Shown in pieces: positions 24,368-33,500 of a DNA stretch of 40,139 nt (positions are counted from its first letter, which is position 1; each line of letters opens with the position of its first letter). Made by a program: the position numbers and the translations under genes. The DNA is from Myxococcales bacterium (lineage in GTDB: Bacteria; Myxococcota; B64-G9): positions 1 to 40,139 of the forward strand of contig JAAZNF010000049.1 in the NCBI GenBank assembly GCA_012798435.1. The letters are read 5' to 3'. The notes beneath the pieces were generated by a model. That model was not told the origin of the DNA, searched no databases, and worked only from the letters and a program-made list of their open reading frames with translations.

Positions 24368-26257
24368 ATGACGAATCTGCCGCGGGTTTTCTTACGCGCG
24401 CTCCTGGCCGCGATCCTTTGCATGTTGGGATGCGGGCTGGCTTCGTGCAGCGCCTCATCGTCCCCACCGGACGCCGCGAGCGACGCCGCCGACGAGCCTC
24501 CCGACGCCGGGGCGGACGCCTTCGACGCCGGGGCCGATCCTGGAGACGAGGCCACCGCCGACGCTGACATCGACGCGGCGGACAGCGGCGACCCGGGCGC
24601 CACGGACGGCGCCGACGGTGAGGGAGCAGACGGCGGCACGGATGCCGGCACCGACACGGACTGCGGCGGCGGCGCCGACTTCGACTATCGCTGCGAGACG
24701 AGCCGGCCTGAGACCTGCCCCGGCGGGATGTGCCTGCTCGGGATGTGCATCGGCCCGGTGCGCGATCCCGATCGCTGGAGCGAGTGCGGCGACGGCTCGT
24801 GCGGCCCCTGCGAGTCGGCGCAGAGCTGCCCGGCCGACTGCGGCGCGCCGCCCACGACCAGCGGCAGGAAGGAGTACCACAACGCCACCACCATCACCGT
24901 GTGGCTGCACGGCTTCTACAACAAGAGCCCGGAGGAGATGGCCAACATGGTGTACGGCGAGTTCGGCTCGTGCGGCGGCATCCTCGGGCGCTTCTCGGCC
25001 CTGGGCATCAACCGCCCCTGCGGAAACGCCGCCCCCGGCGACACCGCCCCCGACCAGCTGGTCAAGGTCGAGTACTACGGCGGCCGGCCCGCCGCCTGGC
25101 TGTCTGCCGCGGACGTGGCCGAGATCGAGGCGCTGCCCTACGACGGCCCCGAGGCGCTGGAGCGCTTCGCCAGGATCGCCGCCAAGGCCATCCGCCACAA
25201 GCTCACGCTCTCGGGCGCCACGCACGTCAACATCGCCTGCCACTCCTTCGGCTGCCTCATCACGCGCTACCTCATCGAGCACGATCTCGAGTCGCTCGCC
25301 TCCGAGAACCGCCTTGTGCGCTGGTTCTCCTCGGCCGGGGTGATCGCCGGGGCGCGCCTGGCCCGGCTCTACGACAACCCCACCGTGCGCGACACCGCCG
25401 ACCTCATCGGGCTGGAGCTTTCCGACTTCGTGGTCATGCACCCGGACTTCGTGGCCGACCGGGTGTGCGCCTGGGATCACCGGCCATACCAGGGCAACCA
25501 CCCGCTGCTGGCCGGCATGATCATCCACCACGCCACCGCCACCGACCCGCGCATCCAGGAGGCCCTGAACATCGCCCTGCTCGATCTCCACAATCCCGGT
25601 GACGAGCCCAACGACGGCATCATGTTCACCGATGACGAGCGCTTTCACTCGGTCGCGCCCGAGGTGGCGTTGCTCACCCCCTCCGGTACGCGCCTCTCAC
25701 CCAGCGCCACCTGCCTGTACCTCGATCACATGCACCTGCCCGAGGACGACGGCACGGCGGCGTTGGCCACGGCCGCCCTGTTCCACAAGCGGCGGGTCAC
25801 CATCACCCTCGACTCGCTCGAGCTGCTCTTAGACCGCGAGAGCCACGCCATCGGCGACGGCGAGCACGGAACGCCCCCGGCGGAGATCGCCGCCGCGGTG
25901 GAGGTGCGTTTCAACCCCTACCTGCACGATCGCTTCGGCATCGACCGGGCCGTCCACCAGACCCGGGTCGAGCACCGCTCGGTGGGACATTTCGAACAGA
26001 GCCAGGGGAGCACGCTCCAGCCGGGGTACGTCCTCTTCGCCGGCCCGGTGTTCGACGAGATGAACGAGCTCGACCTCGACTTCGAGCTGCTCGAGCTCGA
26101 CTGGTACCCGCGCGGCAACGTCCGCGAGTGGTCCTTCGACCCCCACCAGGCGCTGTACCGCTTCCAGGAGAGCGTCCCCCTCCAGAACGCCGTCATCTCC
26201 CGCGAGAACGCCTACGTCCGCCTGGCCGTCCGCGTCGAGGTGGTCGATCAGTACTGA
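24368..26257 (+). CDS. Alpha/beta-hydrolase (lipase-like) lipoprotein
   Basis: A 629-residue lipoprotein; the ATG at 24368 gives a signal peptide with lipobox LASC (Cys27), followed by a ~70-residue Asp/Ala/Gly linker. Residues ~100-165 are Cys-rich (CPGGMCLLGMC and CGDGSCGPCESAQSC), a pattern of surface stalks. The catalytic domain starts at TVWLHGFYN (oxyanion-hole HGF) and carries the nucleophile elbow in ACHSFGCL (Ser293), then RYLIEHDLESLA as in lipase-family hydrolases. The catalytic Asp and His cannot be assigned with confidence. A C-terminal beta-rich domain (~470-629) is unrecognised. It probably hydrolyses esters or lipids outside the cell. Its 3' end overlaps the convergent microprotein gene by 10 nt. 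Confidence 0.85.
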   Translation: MTNLPRVFLRALLAAILCMLGCGLASCSASSSPPDAASDAADEPPDAGADAFDAGADPGDEATADADIDAADSGDPGATDGADGEGADGGTDAGTDTDCGGGADFDYRCETSRPETCPGGMCLLGMCIGPVRDPDRWSECGDGSCGPCESAQSCPADCGAPPTTSGRKEYHNATTITVWLHGFYNKSPEEMANMVYGEFGSCGGILGRFSALGINRPCGNAAPGDTAPDQLVKVEYYGGRPAAWLSAADVAEIEALPYDGPEALERFARIAAKAIRHKLTLSGATHVNIACHSFGCLITRYLIEHDLESLASENRLVRWFSSAGVIAGARLARLYDNPTVRDTADLIGLELSDFVVMHPDFVADRVCAWDHRPYQGNHPLLAGMIIHHATATDPRIQEALNIALLDLHNPGDEPNDGIMFTDDERFHSVAPEVALLTPSGTRLSPSATCLYLDHMHLPEDDGTAALATAALFHKRRVTITLDSLELLLDRESHAIGDGEHGTPPAEIAAAVEVRFNPYLHDRFGIDRAVHQTRVEHRSVGHFEQSQGSTLQPGYVLFAGPVFDEMNELDLDFELLELDWYPRGNVREWSFDPHQALYRFQESVPLQNAVISRENAYVRLAVRVEVVDQY

Positions 26258-26493
26258 CGGTCCTTGCCGCGACGCAAGCCTCTGAAGAATCGCCAGCGCA
26301 ACAAGAACAAGACCGCCACGCCCGGCGCGAACGCGACCGAGGCGTGCGCGCAGGAGCAACCCGCTCCGGTGACGTGGCCGTCGCCGTCGGGGCTTCCGTT
26401 CTGCGGATCGACGTAGAAGTCCCGGCCGGCACTGGTCAATGACAACGCCATGGAAACGAGAACGCCCACGAAAGCGACGGTCATGGCTCGCAT
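26248..26493 (-). CDS. MYXO-CTERM-like microprotein, apparent beta-helix remnant
   Basis: An 81-residue secreted peptide from the ATG at 26493 (a GTG 30 bases upstream extends the same frame). Its N-terminus is a signal sequence (MTVAFVGVLVSMALSLTSAG). A mature segment RDFYVDPQNGSPDGDG follows, which is the conserved entry of right-handed beta-helix proteins. Then, with no helix in between, comes GAGCSC, a hydrophobic stretch (APGVAVLFLLRW) and an Arg-rich end (FFRGLRRGKDRQY). That is the tripartite MYXO-CTERM-type sorting tag. It could be a natural small substrate of a sorting protease or the two ends of a deleted large gene. The ribosome site is weak and the gene overlaps its neighbour by 10 nt, so expression is unsure. 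Confidence 0.6.
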   Translation of the reverse strand: MRAMTVAFVGVLVSMALSLTSAGRDFYVDPQNGSPDGDGHVTGAGCSCAHASVAFAPGVAVLFLLRWRFFRGLRRGKDRQY

Positions 26494-26610
26494 CGGCACC
26501 TTCGGCACCACGCGCAAGGCCACAGAAAAATACCGCGACCCTGGGTCTGAATCAAATGCGCACCTCGCTTGACAAGGCTTCGCGGCTGTGGTTGAAGCTC
26601 GTCTCGGTGT

Positions 26611-26625
26611 TACGAATTATTATCA
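26611..26625 (+). promoter_or_regulatory. Candidate Fur box upstream of TonB-dependent receptor
   Basis: The 15-mer TACGAATTATTATCA matches the 7-1-7 Fur consensus TGATAATNATTATCA at 11 of 14 defined positions, with a perfect right half. It lies 24 bases before the receptor ATG, where repressor binding would overlap the promoter or the translation start. This stretch is strikingly AT-rich for the window. Confidence 0.45.
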
Positions 26626-26649
26626 TGTAATCACAGGAGAGAAACCATC

Positions 26650-28776
26650 ATGACGACTCGGTTCGCACCGTGCCCGTCGCTGCTGCTGGCTCTGATCTTC
26701 GCCCCGCCGCTGCTGGCGCAACAGGGCGAGGATCCGCCGCCCGGCGACGAAGCCCCCGCCAGCGAGCCCACCCCGGCCTCCGAACCCGCGCCCGCTCCGG
26801 TCGAGCCGGGCCAGCCGGCGCCGCTGCTCGTCGCCACCGGCGATGAGGAGGACGTGGAAACGGTGCTCGTCACCGGCAGCAAGATCGAGCAGCAGCCGAA
26901 AGAGATCACCCAGAGCGTGCGGGTGGTGGAGCAGTCCGCCTGGGAGCAGTACGCCACGCTGCCCTTCAACCTGTCTCTTTTGCTCCAGAACGAGCCCGGC
27001 CAGTTCGTAAACCCGCTCTCGCGCAACGACGCCAACTGGGGCTCGATTGGCGGGCTCGGCCCGAGCTACTCGAGCTACCTCATCGACGGCCTGCCGGTGG
27101 ACGCCTTCGTGGAAGGGATGAGCCTCGATCCCTGGGCGCTGGAGCGGGTCGAGCAGCAACGCGGCCCGGCCTCGGTGATGTACGGCAACTTCTACGGCAT
27201 GGACTTCGCCGGCAACCAGTCGCCATTGGCCGGCATCACCCAGTTCGTGACCAAGGACTTCATCGATCGCACCCGCACCCGTCTGCTGGTCGGCGGCGGC
27301 TCGTGGGGTACGGCGCACCTGCGCGCGTACCATCAGCTCCGCTCGGGCAACCTGCACGCCTTCCTGGGCGGCTCCTTCGAGCGCTCCGATTACACCGACT
27401 ACGGCAGCGCGGGCTCCTGGCTGCACATCTTGCAATCGCCCCGCTACGAGAAGGTGCGCCTGTACGGGCGGGCCACCTGGTTCTTCGACCGGCGCGACCA
27501 CCGCCTGTCGCTCATGTTCCACCACACCGACCACCACGGCCAGGTGGGCCGGCCCAACCGGGACTTCGACCACAGCTACAACCTGGCCGACCTCGCCTAC
27601 CGCAACCACCTCGGGCGCAGCCTGGAATTGCGCGCCAGGGCGGGGGTGCGCCTTCACGAGCGGCGCTGGGGCGAGGACAACTACCCCGATCTTTCGCTCC
27701 GCGAGCACGGCGGGGTGGAGCAACAGGTGGTGCCGGCGGACCTGTCGCTGGTGTGGCGGCACCTCGGGGAGAGCACGCTCACCTTCGGCCTCGACGGTCA
27801 GGCGGTGTGGTACCGCACCTATTCCGAGCCTTCCGGCCGGCGCACCACCGGCAACGAGGCCCGCGCCCTGTCGGGCGGCGTGTACGCCGAGGAGAAGCTC
27901 GCGCTCTCCGACTGGGTGCTGCGCGCCGGCGGCCGCCTGAACTACCTGCGCGCCGACTACGAGGTCATCGCCGGCACTGTCCCCGGCCTGGATCACCAGG
28001 GCTGGACCCGGGTGCTGTGGAGCGCCGGCGTGCGCTACAACGGCTTGTCGGCGGTGTCGCCGTACCTCAACGCCGGTTCGAGCTTCATGGCGCCGTCGGC
28101 CAAGGCCGTGGGCGGCACGCTACAGGCCTCGGACGAGGGTGTCCCCGGAAAGAACGGCCAGCTCCCCAACCCCGACCTGCGGCCCCAGAGCGGCATGGGC
28201 TTCGACGCCGGCGTCGATACCCGCTTCCTGCCGGGGCTGCGTCTCGGGGTGCGTGGCTTTTTGTACCTCGTCGACGACGTGATCGTGGACAACGTGGTGA
28301 GCCAGGATCCCTCGCAGACCCGCTCGGTGAACGCCGGCGACATGATCGCCTTCGGCGCCGAGCTCGCGGCCGAATACGCCCTGGGGCGCCGCCTGGAGGT
28401 CTTCGCCAACGCCACCTACACGAAAAGCCGCATCGGCAACTCGCTGGATGCCGACCAGGACGGGGCCGACACGCCCTTCGTGCCTCGCTTCGCCATCAAC
28501 GCCGGCGCCAGCGTGCATCTGCCCTGGGAGCTTTCGCTGTCGCCACGCGTCAACGTCACCGGCGCCTACAGCGACTCGAGCTCGAAATCCAACCACCGCG
28601 AGTTCGGGCCGTACTTCACCGTGTCGCTCAAGGCGGAGAAGATCGTCTCGTACCCGGGCTGCGATCTGGCCATCGGGCTGGATCTCGAGAACCTCACCGA
28701 CAACCGCTACGAGATGCCCTGGCAGTTTAGAAACCCCGGCTTCTACGCGCTGGCCACGCTGGAGATCCGGATCTGA
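26650..28776 (+). CDS. TonB-dependent outer-membrane receptor
   Basis: A 708-residue outer-membrane receptor for uptake of an iron chelate or another scarce nutrient. Its signal peptide (MTTRFAPCPSLLLALIFAPPLLAQ) and Pro/Glu/Ala-rich linker lead to a TonB box (ETVLVTG, ~70-76) and a plug domain (~85-200: PKEITQSVRVVEQSAW, IDGLPVDAF, RVEQQRGPASVMYG). A ~500-residue barrel of aromatic-rich strands follows and ends in FYALATLEIRI, a typical barrel-closing terminus. AGGAGA precedes the ATG, and the upstream Fur-like box suggests iron control. No tonB, exbB or exbD gene is nearby. Its stop TGA overlaps the ATG of the next gene by one base (TGATG), so the two are translationally coupled. The substrate is not evident. 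Confidence 0.9.
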   Translation: MTTRFAPCPSLLLALIFAPPLLAQQGEDPPPGDEAPASEPTPASEPAPAPVEPGQPAPLLVATGDEEDVETVLVTGSKIEQQPKEITQSVRVVEQSAWEQYATLPFNLSLLLQNEPGQFVNPLSRNDANWGSIGGLGPSYSSYLIDGLPVDAFVEGMSLDPWALERVEQQRGPASVMYGNFYGMDFAGNQSPLAGITQFVTKDFIDRTRTRLLVGGGSWGTAHLRAYHQLRSGNLHAFLGGSFERSDYTDYGSAGSWLHILQSPRYEKVRLYGRATWFFDRRDHRLSLMFHHTDHHGQVGRPNRDFDHSYNLADLAYRNHLGRSLELRARAGVRLHERRWGEDNYPDLSLREHGGVEQQVVPADLSLVWRHLGESTLTFGLDGQAVWYRTYSEPSGRRTTGNEARALSGGVYAEEKLALSDWVLRAGGRLNYLRADYEVIAGTVPGLDHQGWTRVLWSAGVRYNGLSAVSPYLNAGSSFMAPSAKAVGGTLQASDEGVPGKNGQLPNPDLRPQSGMGFDAGVDTRFLPGLRLGVRGFLYLVDDVIVDNVVSQDPSQTRSVNAGDMIAFGAELAAEYALGRRLEVFANATYTKSRIGNSLDADQDGADTPFVPRFAINAGASVHLPWELSLSPRVNVTGAYSDSSSKSNHREFGPYFTVSLKAEKIVSYPGCDLAIGLDLENLTDNRYEMPWQFRNPGFYALATLEIRI

Positions 28777-29408
28777 TGTTCCGCCAGAGGTGCCATCCCA
28801 GCGCCGGCGGCCGGGCGGCCACCTCCGCCGAGCGCAACAGGCGCACATCGGACTCTAATGCCTCCGTCTGCAATGCCGCCAGAGCGAGCGTGGTCAGGTG
28901 GACGTTTTCTTTGGGGCTCGTGTTCATGACCGCCGGATGCGCTCACACCGGTGCGCGCGTGGAGATCGAGGTCTTTTGCGTGGGGTTCGCCTCGGACGAC
29001 GGGCCGGCGCGCTATCTGCACCGCCTCGCGCCGCTTGGCCTGGACAACCCCGACGGGCCGGCGCGGTCCCTGGCAGAGGAGTCGGGCGCGCAGGTCGTCA
29101 TGCTCCACTCCACCAGCTGGCGCTGGGAGGAGGGCGGGCGCATCGTGCTCACCTACCTGGCCTGGGCCCGGGAGGGGACGCTGCCGCCAGCGGCCGAAGC
29201 CCTGCCCGAGACTCCCGCGCGCGCCTCCACCGATCCGTTGCGCCCACGCCCGAAGGAGATCGCCCGGCTCGATCCCCTGTTCCATGGCCTGCGCCACTTC
29301 GCCTTCTTGTTGCGAAACGACGAGAGCGGCGCGGTTCGTTTTGCGCTGGGCGAACGAGCGGCCGCGTTTCTCGCGCCGTTCGTGCCGGAGCCCGCCGGCC
29401 AGCGCTGA
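28776..29408 (+). CDS. Small lipoprotein coupled to the TonB-dependent receptor
   Basis: A 210-residue protein of unknown function that starts within the TGATG at the end of the receptor gene. The first 38 codons (SSAGGRAAT-type, basic) are not signal-like; an in-frame GTG at 28890 would give WTFSLGLVFMTAGC, a better signal peptide ending in TAGC. I list the longer frame because of the coupling. The mature part has a beta-strand-rich core (VEIEVFCVGF, QVVMLHSTSWRWEEGGRIVLTYLAW) that resembles unassigned myxobacterial lipoproteins, but I recognise no catalytic motif. The tight link with the receptor suggests a role in uptake of the same ligand. This is inference. Confidence 0.7.
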   Translation: MFRQRCHPSAGGRAATSAERNRRTSDSNASVCNAARASVVRWTFSLGLVFMTAGCAHTGARVEIEVFCVGFASDDGPARYLHRLAPLGLDNPDGPARSLAEESGAQVVMLHSTSWRWEEGGRIVLTYLAWAREGTLPPAAEALPETPARASTDPLRPRPKEIARLDPLFHGLRHFAFLLRNDESGAVRFALGERAAAFLAPFVPEPAGQR

Positions 29409-29481
29409 ACGCCGGACCGGATCGCCCTTTTCTTTTTTCACGAACCCGGGTAGAGAGCTGACAGTTTCGGCAAGGAGCGCC

Positions 29482-30393
29482 ATGGCCCCACCCAGGTTCC
29501 CAGAGTTCACTCCGGTGCGCATCGACGATCGCAACGAGTTCGAGGCACGTCTGGCCGCCTACCGGCCCGAGACGTCGGAGCTTTCCTTCACCAACCTCTT
29601 CCTGTGGCAAGAGCACTACGGCATCCAGTGGTCGATCCTGGACGAGTGGCTGGTCGTCATCTGCACCGCCGGCGGGCCACGTTGCCATGCCCTGCCGCCG
29701 GTGGGGCCGCCGAACCGCGCCGGTGTGTGCCGCAGGCTCCTCGAATACCTGCGCGCCGAGCGCGGCGCGGCCGATCCACAGATCGAGCGCGCGGATGAGC
29801 GGCTCGTCGCGGAGCTCGCCGGTGAGCCGGCCTTTGCCGTCGAGCCGGCGCGGGAGCACTTCGACTACCTGTACCGCCGGACGGACCTGGCCGAGCTTTC
29901 CGGCAAGAAGTACCACGGAAAGCGCAACCACATCGCGCAGTTCGAGCGCCGGCACGCCTTCCGCTACGAGTCGCTGGATGTCGTTCGCGCCGAGTCCTGC
30001 CGCGAGCTGGCCGCGCGCTGGTGCCAGGTGAAGCGCTGCCAGGAAGACCAGGGGCTCACCGGCGAAAGCCGCGCGGTAGAGAAGGCGCTGCTCCACATCG
30101 CGCCGCTCGAGCTGCGCTGCGGTAGTATCGTGGTGGATGGCCGCGTGGCGGCCTTCTGCCTGGGGGAGATGCTCAATCCGGAAACCGCGGTGATCCACAT
30201 CGAGAAGGCCGATCCGGAGATCCCTGGCCTCTACCCCCTCATCAACCGCGAATTCTGCCGCCGTGCCATCCCGGACGCGATCTTTGTCAACCGCGAGCAG
30301 GACCTGGGCGAGGAGGGCCTGCGCAAGGCCAAGCTCTCGTACCACCCCGTTCGTCTGGTAGAGAAGTTCCGCATACGGCTCGCGGCAACGTGA
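29482..30393 (+). CDS. DUF2156 (LPG-synthase-like, GNAT-fold) protein
   Basis: A 303-residue cytoplasmic protein of the DUF2156 family. AAGGAG lies four bases before the ATG at 29482. The hallmark segment is FDYLYRRTDLAELSGKKYHGKRNHI (split here as FDYLYRRTDLAE, LSGKKYHGKRNH), followed by FERRHAFRY and a conserved C-terminal block (VNREQDLGEEGLRKAKLSYHP). DUF2156 is the C-terminal, two-GNAT-like half of lysyl-phosphatidylglycerol synthase; free-standing copies are of unknown acceptor specificity but probably transfer acyl or aminoacyl groups. Here it stands alone, after a 73-nt gap from the receptor operon. Residues 1-100 contain the partner half-domain (ETSELSFTNLFLWQEHYGI). No membrane helices are present, so lipid modification would need a partner. 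Confidence 0.9.
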   Translation: MAPPRFPEFTPVRIDDRNEFEARLAAYRPETSELSFTNLFLWQEHYGIQWSILDEWLVVICTAGGPRCHALPPVGPPNRAGVCRRLLEYLRAERGAADPQIERADERLVAELAGEPAFAVEPAREHFDYLYRRTDLAELSGKKYHGKRNHIAQFERRHAFRYESLDVVRAESCRELAARWCQVKRCQEDQGLTGESRAVEKALLHIAPLELRCGSIVVDGRVAAFCLGEMLNPETAVIHIEKADPEIPGLYPLINREFCRRAIPDAIFVNREQDLGEEGLRKAKLSYHPVRLVEKFRIRLAAT

Positions 30394-30406
30394 CGCGCGA
30401 AACCCA

Positions 30407-30468
30407 CGGAACGCACGGGGCCTGTCCCCGTAGTTTCCGAAACGCACGGGGCCTGTCCCCGTAATTTC
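30407..30468. repeat. Tandem pair of REP-like palindromes, copies B and C
   Basis: Two 31-base units (30407-30437 and 30438-30468) differ at only two positions, and each holds ACGGGGCCTGTCCCCGT (30415-30431 and 30446-30462). They lie between the convergent DUF2156 and beta-propeller genes, where two adjacent hairpins could act as a bidirectional transcription stop or RNA-stabilising block. Confidence 0.8.
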
Positions 30469-30541
30469 CGCATAAATTTCAACAGGGTAGACGTTCAACG
30501 AACGTCCGGATGGCGGTGAGGCGCTACCTGCTCAGGCCAGC

Positions 30542-33500
30542 TCAGGGCGCAAGCAGGTTCTCCTCGTCAATGTCGAAGGCCAGCATGCCGAACGGCCCCG
30601 CCGGCACGAAGATGGTGCGGCCCTCGACCACCAGCCGGTTTGGCCAGCCCCAGATGGGGAAGTAGGCCTGGGCGTAGGGCGCGGTGGCGCGCTCCACGTT
30701 GACGACCAGCAGCCCGCCCGAGACCATGAACAGCGCCCGGCCGAGTTTCGCGTCCATGAGCGAGGCCCAGGAGTCGATGGGTGTGTCGGAGAGCGCCGCG
30801 AAGGTCGGGCTCGTGGTGTCGAGGATGGCCAGCTTGTCCTGGTAGTTCTGGTCGTAGCCGTACCAGGGCAGGTACCAGGAGCGCCCGTGCATGACCAGGA
30901 TGTGCCCCGCACCGTCGAGCAGCACCTTGCGCACGTCCTCGTCGACGAAGCGCCTTCGCGCCTGGAGGTAGGCGCGATCGCCTTGCCACAGGAGCTTGTT
31001 GACGGCGGTCTCCACGATGTTCTCGCCCCACACGAAGTCGCGGGTGTAGAGGGTCTGCCCCTCGACCGCCAGAAGCTCGCCGGGGATGTTGACCTTGCGG
31101 CTGACCGACGGGAGGTCCAGGTCTCCGAAGTCGACGACCTTGAAGTAGTAGCGGGCGTAGTCGCGGCCATCGCCCGGGACCGTGTACGGCTCGCGCAGGG
31201 TGACGAACACCCGCTGGCCGTCGAGCAAGAGCGCCACGTCGTCCTCGCCGCGCGGCATGGCCACTTCGTCGAGCAGGCGCGGCTGGTCCGGATCGCGCAG
31301 GTCGAGGGTCTCGAAGGTGAAGTGCTGCCAGTAGCGGCGCAGCTCGTAGTCGTAGCACGAGGTCTGGCTGGGGACGGACGACGGGTCCACCTCGCGGCAG
31401 GTCCAGTCGCCGTCCGCCTCGCGCTCACACAGCTCGAAGCGCCCCTCGCAGGAGGTCGGGCCGCCGTTCAGGCTGTGGCAGGCGATGGAGCCGGAATAGT
31501 AGTCGCAGCCCTCGGGCGGGGCCTCGGGACCCCAGCAGGCGTCGGATTCGTTCACCGGCCAGCGGTAGCACACGTGGTCGATGCCGAGGAGCTCGCTCTC
31601 CCAGGTTCCCTCGGGGAACACGAGCGCCCCGGAGAGCGCCAGCGCCGAGGAGCCATAGTATCCATAGTACCCGCAGCCGCGGCACATCCCGCCCATGTCG
31701 GCCTCGCCGTAGTACGGCGGGTAGTACCCGTAGTAGTAACCGTAGGGTTGGATGCGGTCGGTGGTGAGCGTGCCGCGCTCACGCGGGTGGAGCGGGTCAG
31801 AAAGATCGATCACGCGGATCTGGGTCAGGTACTGCGCCGGCTCGCTCCCCGAGACGTAGTCGGTGCGGACCGTGACCACCAGGTCGCCGACCTTGTGCAC
31901 CGCGGCGTACGGGTCGATGTCGATGGCGGCCGCGGGCTGGGCGGCGTCCACGTCGCCCGCGAGCGGAACGATCTCGAGGCGGTTGGGCCGCGCCACGGCA
32001 TTCGCTCCCCACCAGTAGTCGTAGAAGCCGGCGCCCTTCACCCGCGCACCGTACTCCCCGAAGATCAGAAAGTCGTTGTAGGCGGGCGCCAGATCCACTC
32101 GCCCGAGTGGCGCGGGTGCGCCGGGATCGCTGGTGTCGTGGAGCGAGAGCGAGGACTCCGACAGGTTGGCGGTGACGCCCGCTTGCGGCTGGAAGCTGCG
32201 GCGCACCTGGCTGTCGTGCTCGAGCAGGCCCCGCCGACTCAGCGTCGTATCCGAGAAGCTGAAGATCTGCACCGCGGTGGCGTACTGCTGCCAGTCGGCG
32301 CGATAGCCGGAGAAGGGGAGCAACAGCAGGCCGGTCTCTGTCGTGCCGTTGGCCGCGGTGACCGAGGTCGCATCCTCCAGCACCGACACCGCCCGGTCGT
32401 CCCACTGGGCCTCGGACCAGGCGTAGTCGAACTCCACCGCCTCGCGCGCGATGAAGGGGTTATGGTTGTCGAGGTTCGAGATGTCGTACAGGCTCACCGC
32501 CAACTGGCGGCCGCCCTGATCATCCACCCCCACTCCCAACATGCGGCTGCCACCGAACACGGGAAAGAAGTAGTCGTTCCAGCCCGAGATGACGTACTCG
32601 AACTTGGGGGTGATGCGGCCGGCGTCGTCGATGGCGAAGGCGTGCAGCGGATCGACCCGCCGGTAGGTCACCAGGAAGGCCCGGTTGTCGAGGAACAACG
32701 AGGCGTAGAGCTGCTCGCCGTCGCTGAAGGTGGCGTGGTCGATGGGCTGCGGGTTCTGGATGTCGCTCACGTCGAAGGTCTCGAGGTGGTTGGTGTTGTC
32801 ACCGCTCCAGCTCGTTCCGGAGCTTATCCGCAGGACGTTGCGGTAGAGATCCATGTTGAACTTGTTGCGGATCTGGCCGGCCACCTCCACCGCGGCGCCC
32901 TCGATCATCATGCCCTCGGGGCTGCTGATGTCGATGACGGAGACGTTGCAGGTCGAGGTCGACCCATCCCAGGACTGGCGCGCGACGAGCAGGGCCCGGG
33001 GCGTGGCCTGGATGTCGATGACGTATCCGCCGAGGTCGAGCGTGGTCTTCTCGACGAGCCTGCCACCGTCGGTGATGGCGAACGAACGCACCACGGTGCG
33101 TGACTCGGAGTTCCAGTTGGAGGCCGCCACGAACAGCGCCTCCTGGCCCCCGCCACGGGTGAGCCGGCTGGCCTGGATGTAGCCCGGCACCCGGGCGCGG
33201 TCGACGATGAGCGGATGCGCGCGGTCGGTGATGTCGATGGCGAGGACCAGTCCGCCCTGGTAGGGCTCGACGCGCACGTCCTCCCGGCTGCCGTAGTAGC
33301 CGGTCCAGTTGTTGAGGAGAACGATGGCGTAGTTGTCCACCGCGTACATCTCGACGGGTTGGCCGGAGATGGCGGCGCGGCCGGCCACCACGGGATGATT
33401 CAGGTCGGAGATGTCGATGACCTGGAAGCCCCGGTAGTAGTTGAGGTTGAGGACAGTGTTCGAGTCGAGCAGCCGGTAGATGTCACCCTGTTCCACGGTG

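Noticed and set aside
26569-26574. A perfect TTGACA before the TonB receptor
   Set aside because: No acceptable -10 lies 16-18 bases downstream (TTGAAG at 17), so I did not call a promoter there.
30887-33103. A 738-residue plus-strand open frame inside the beta-propeller gene
   Set aside because: Antisense shadow; the minus strand has the signal peptide, lipobox and repeated blades.
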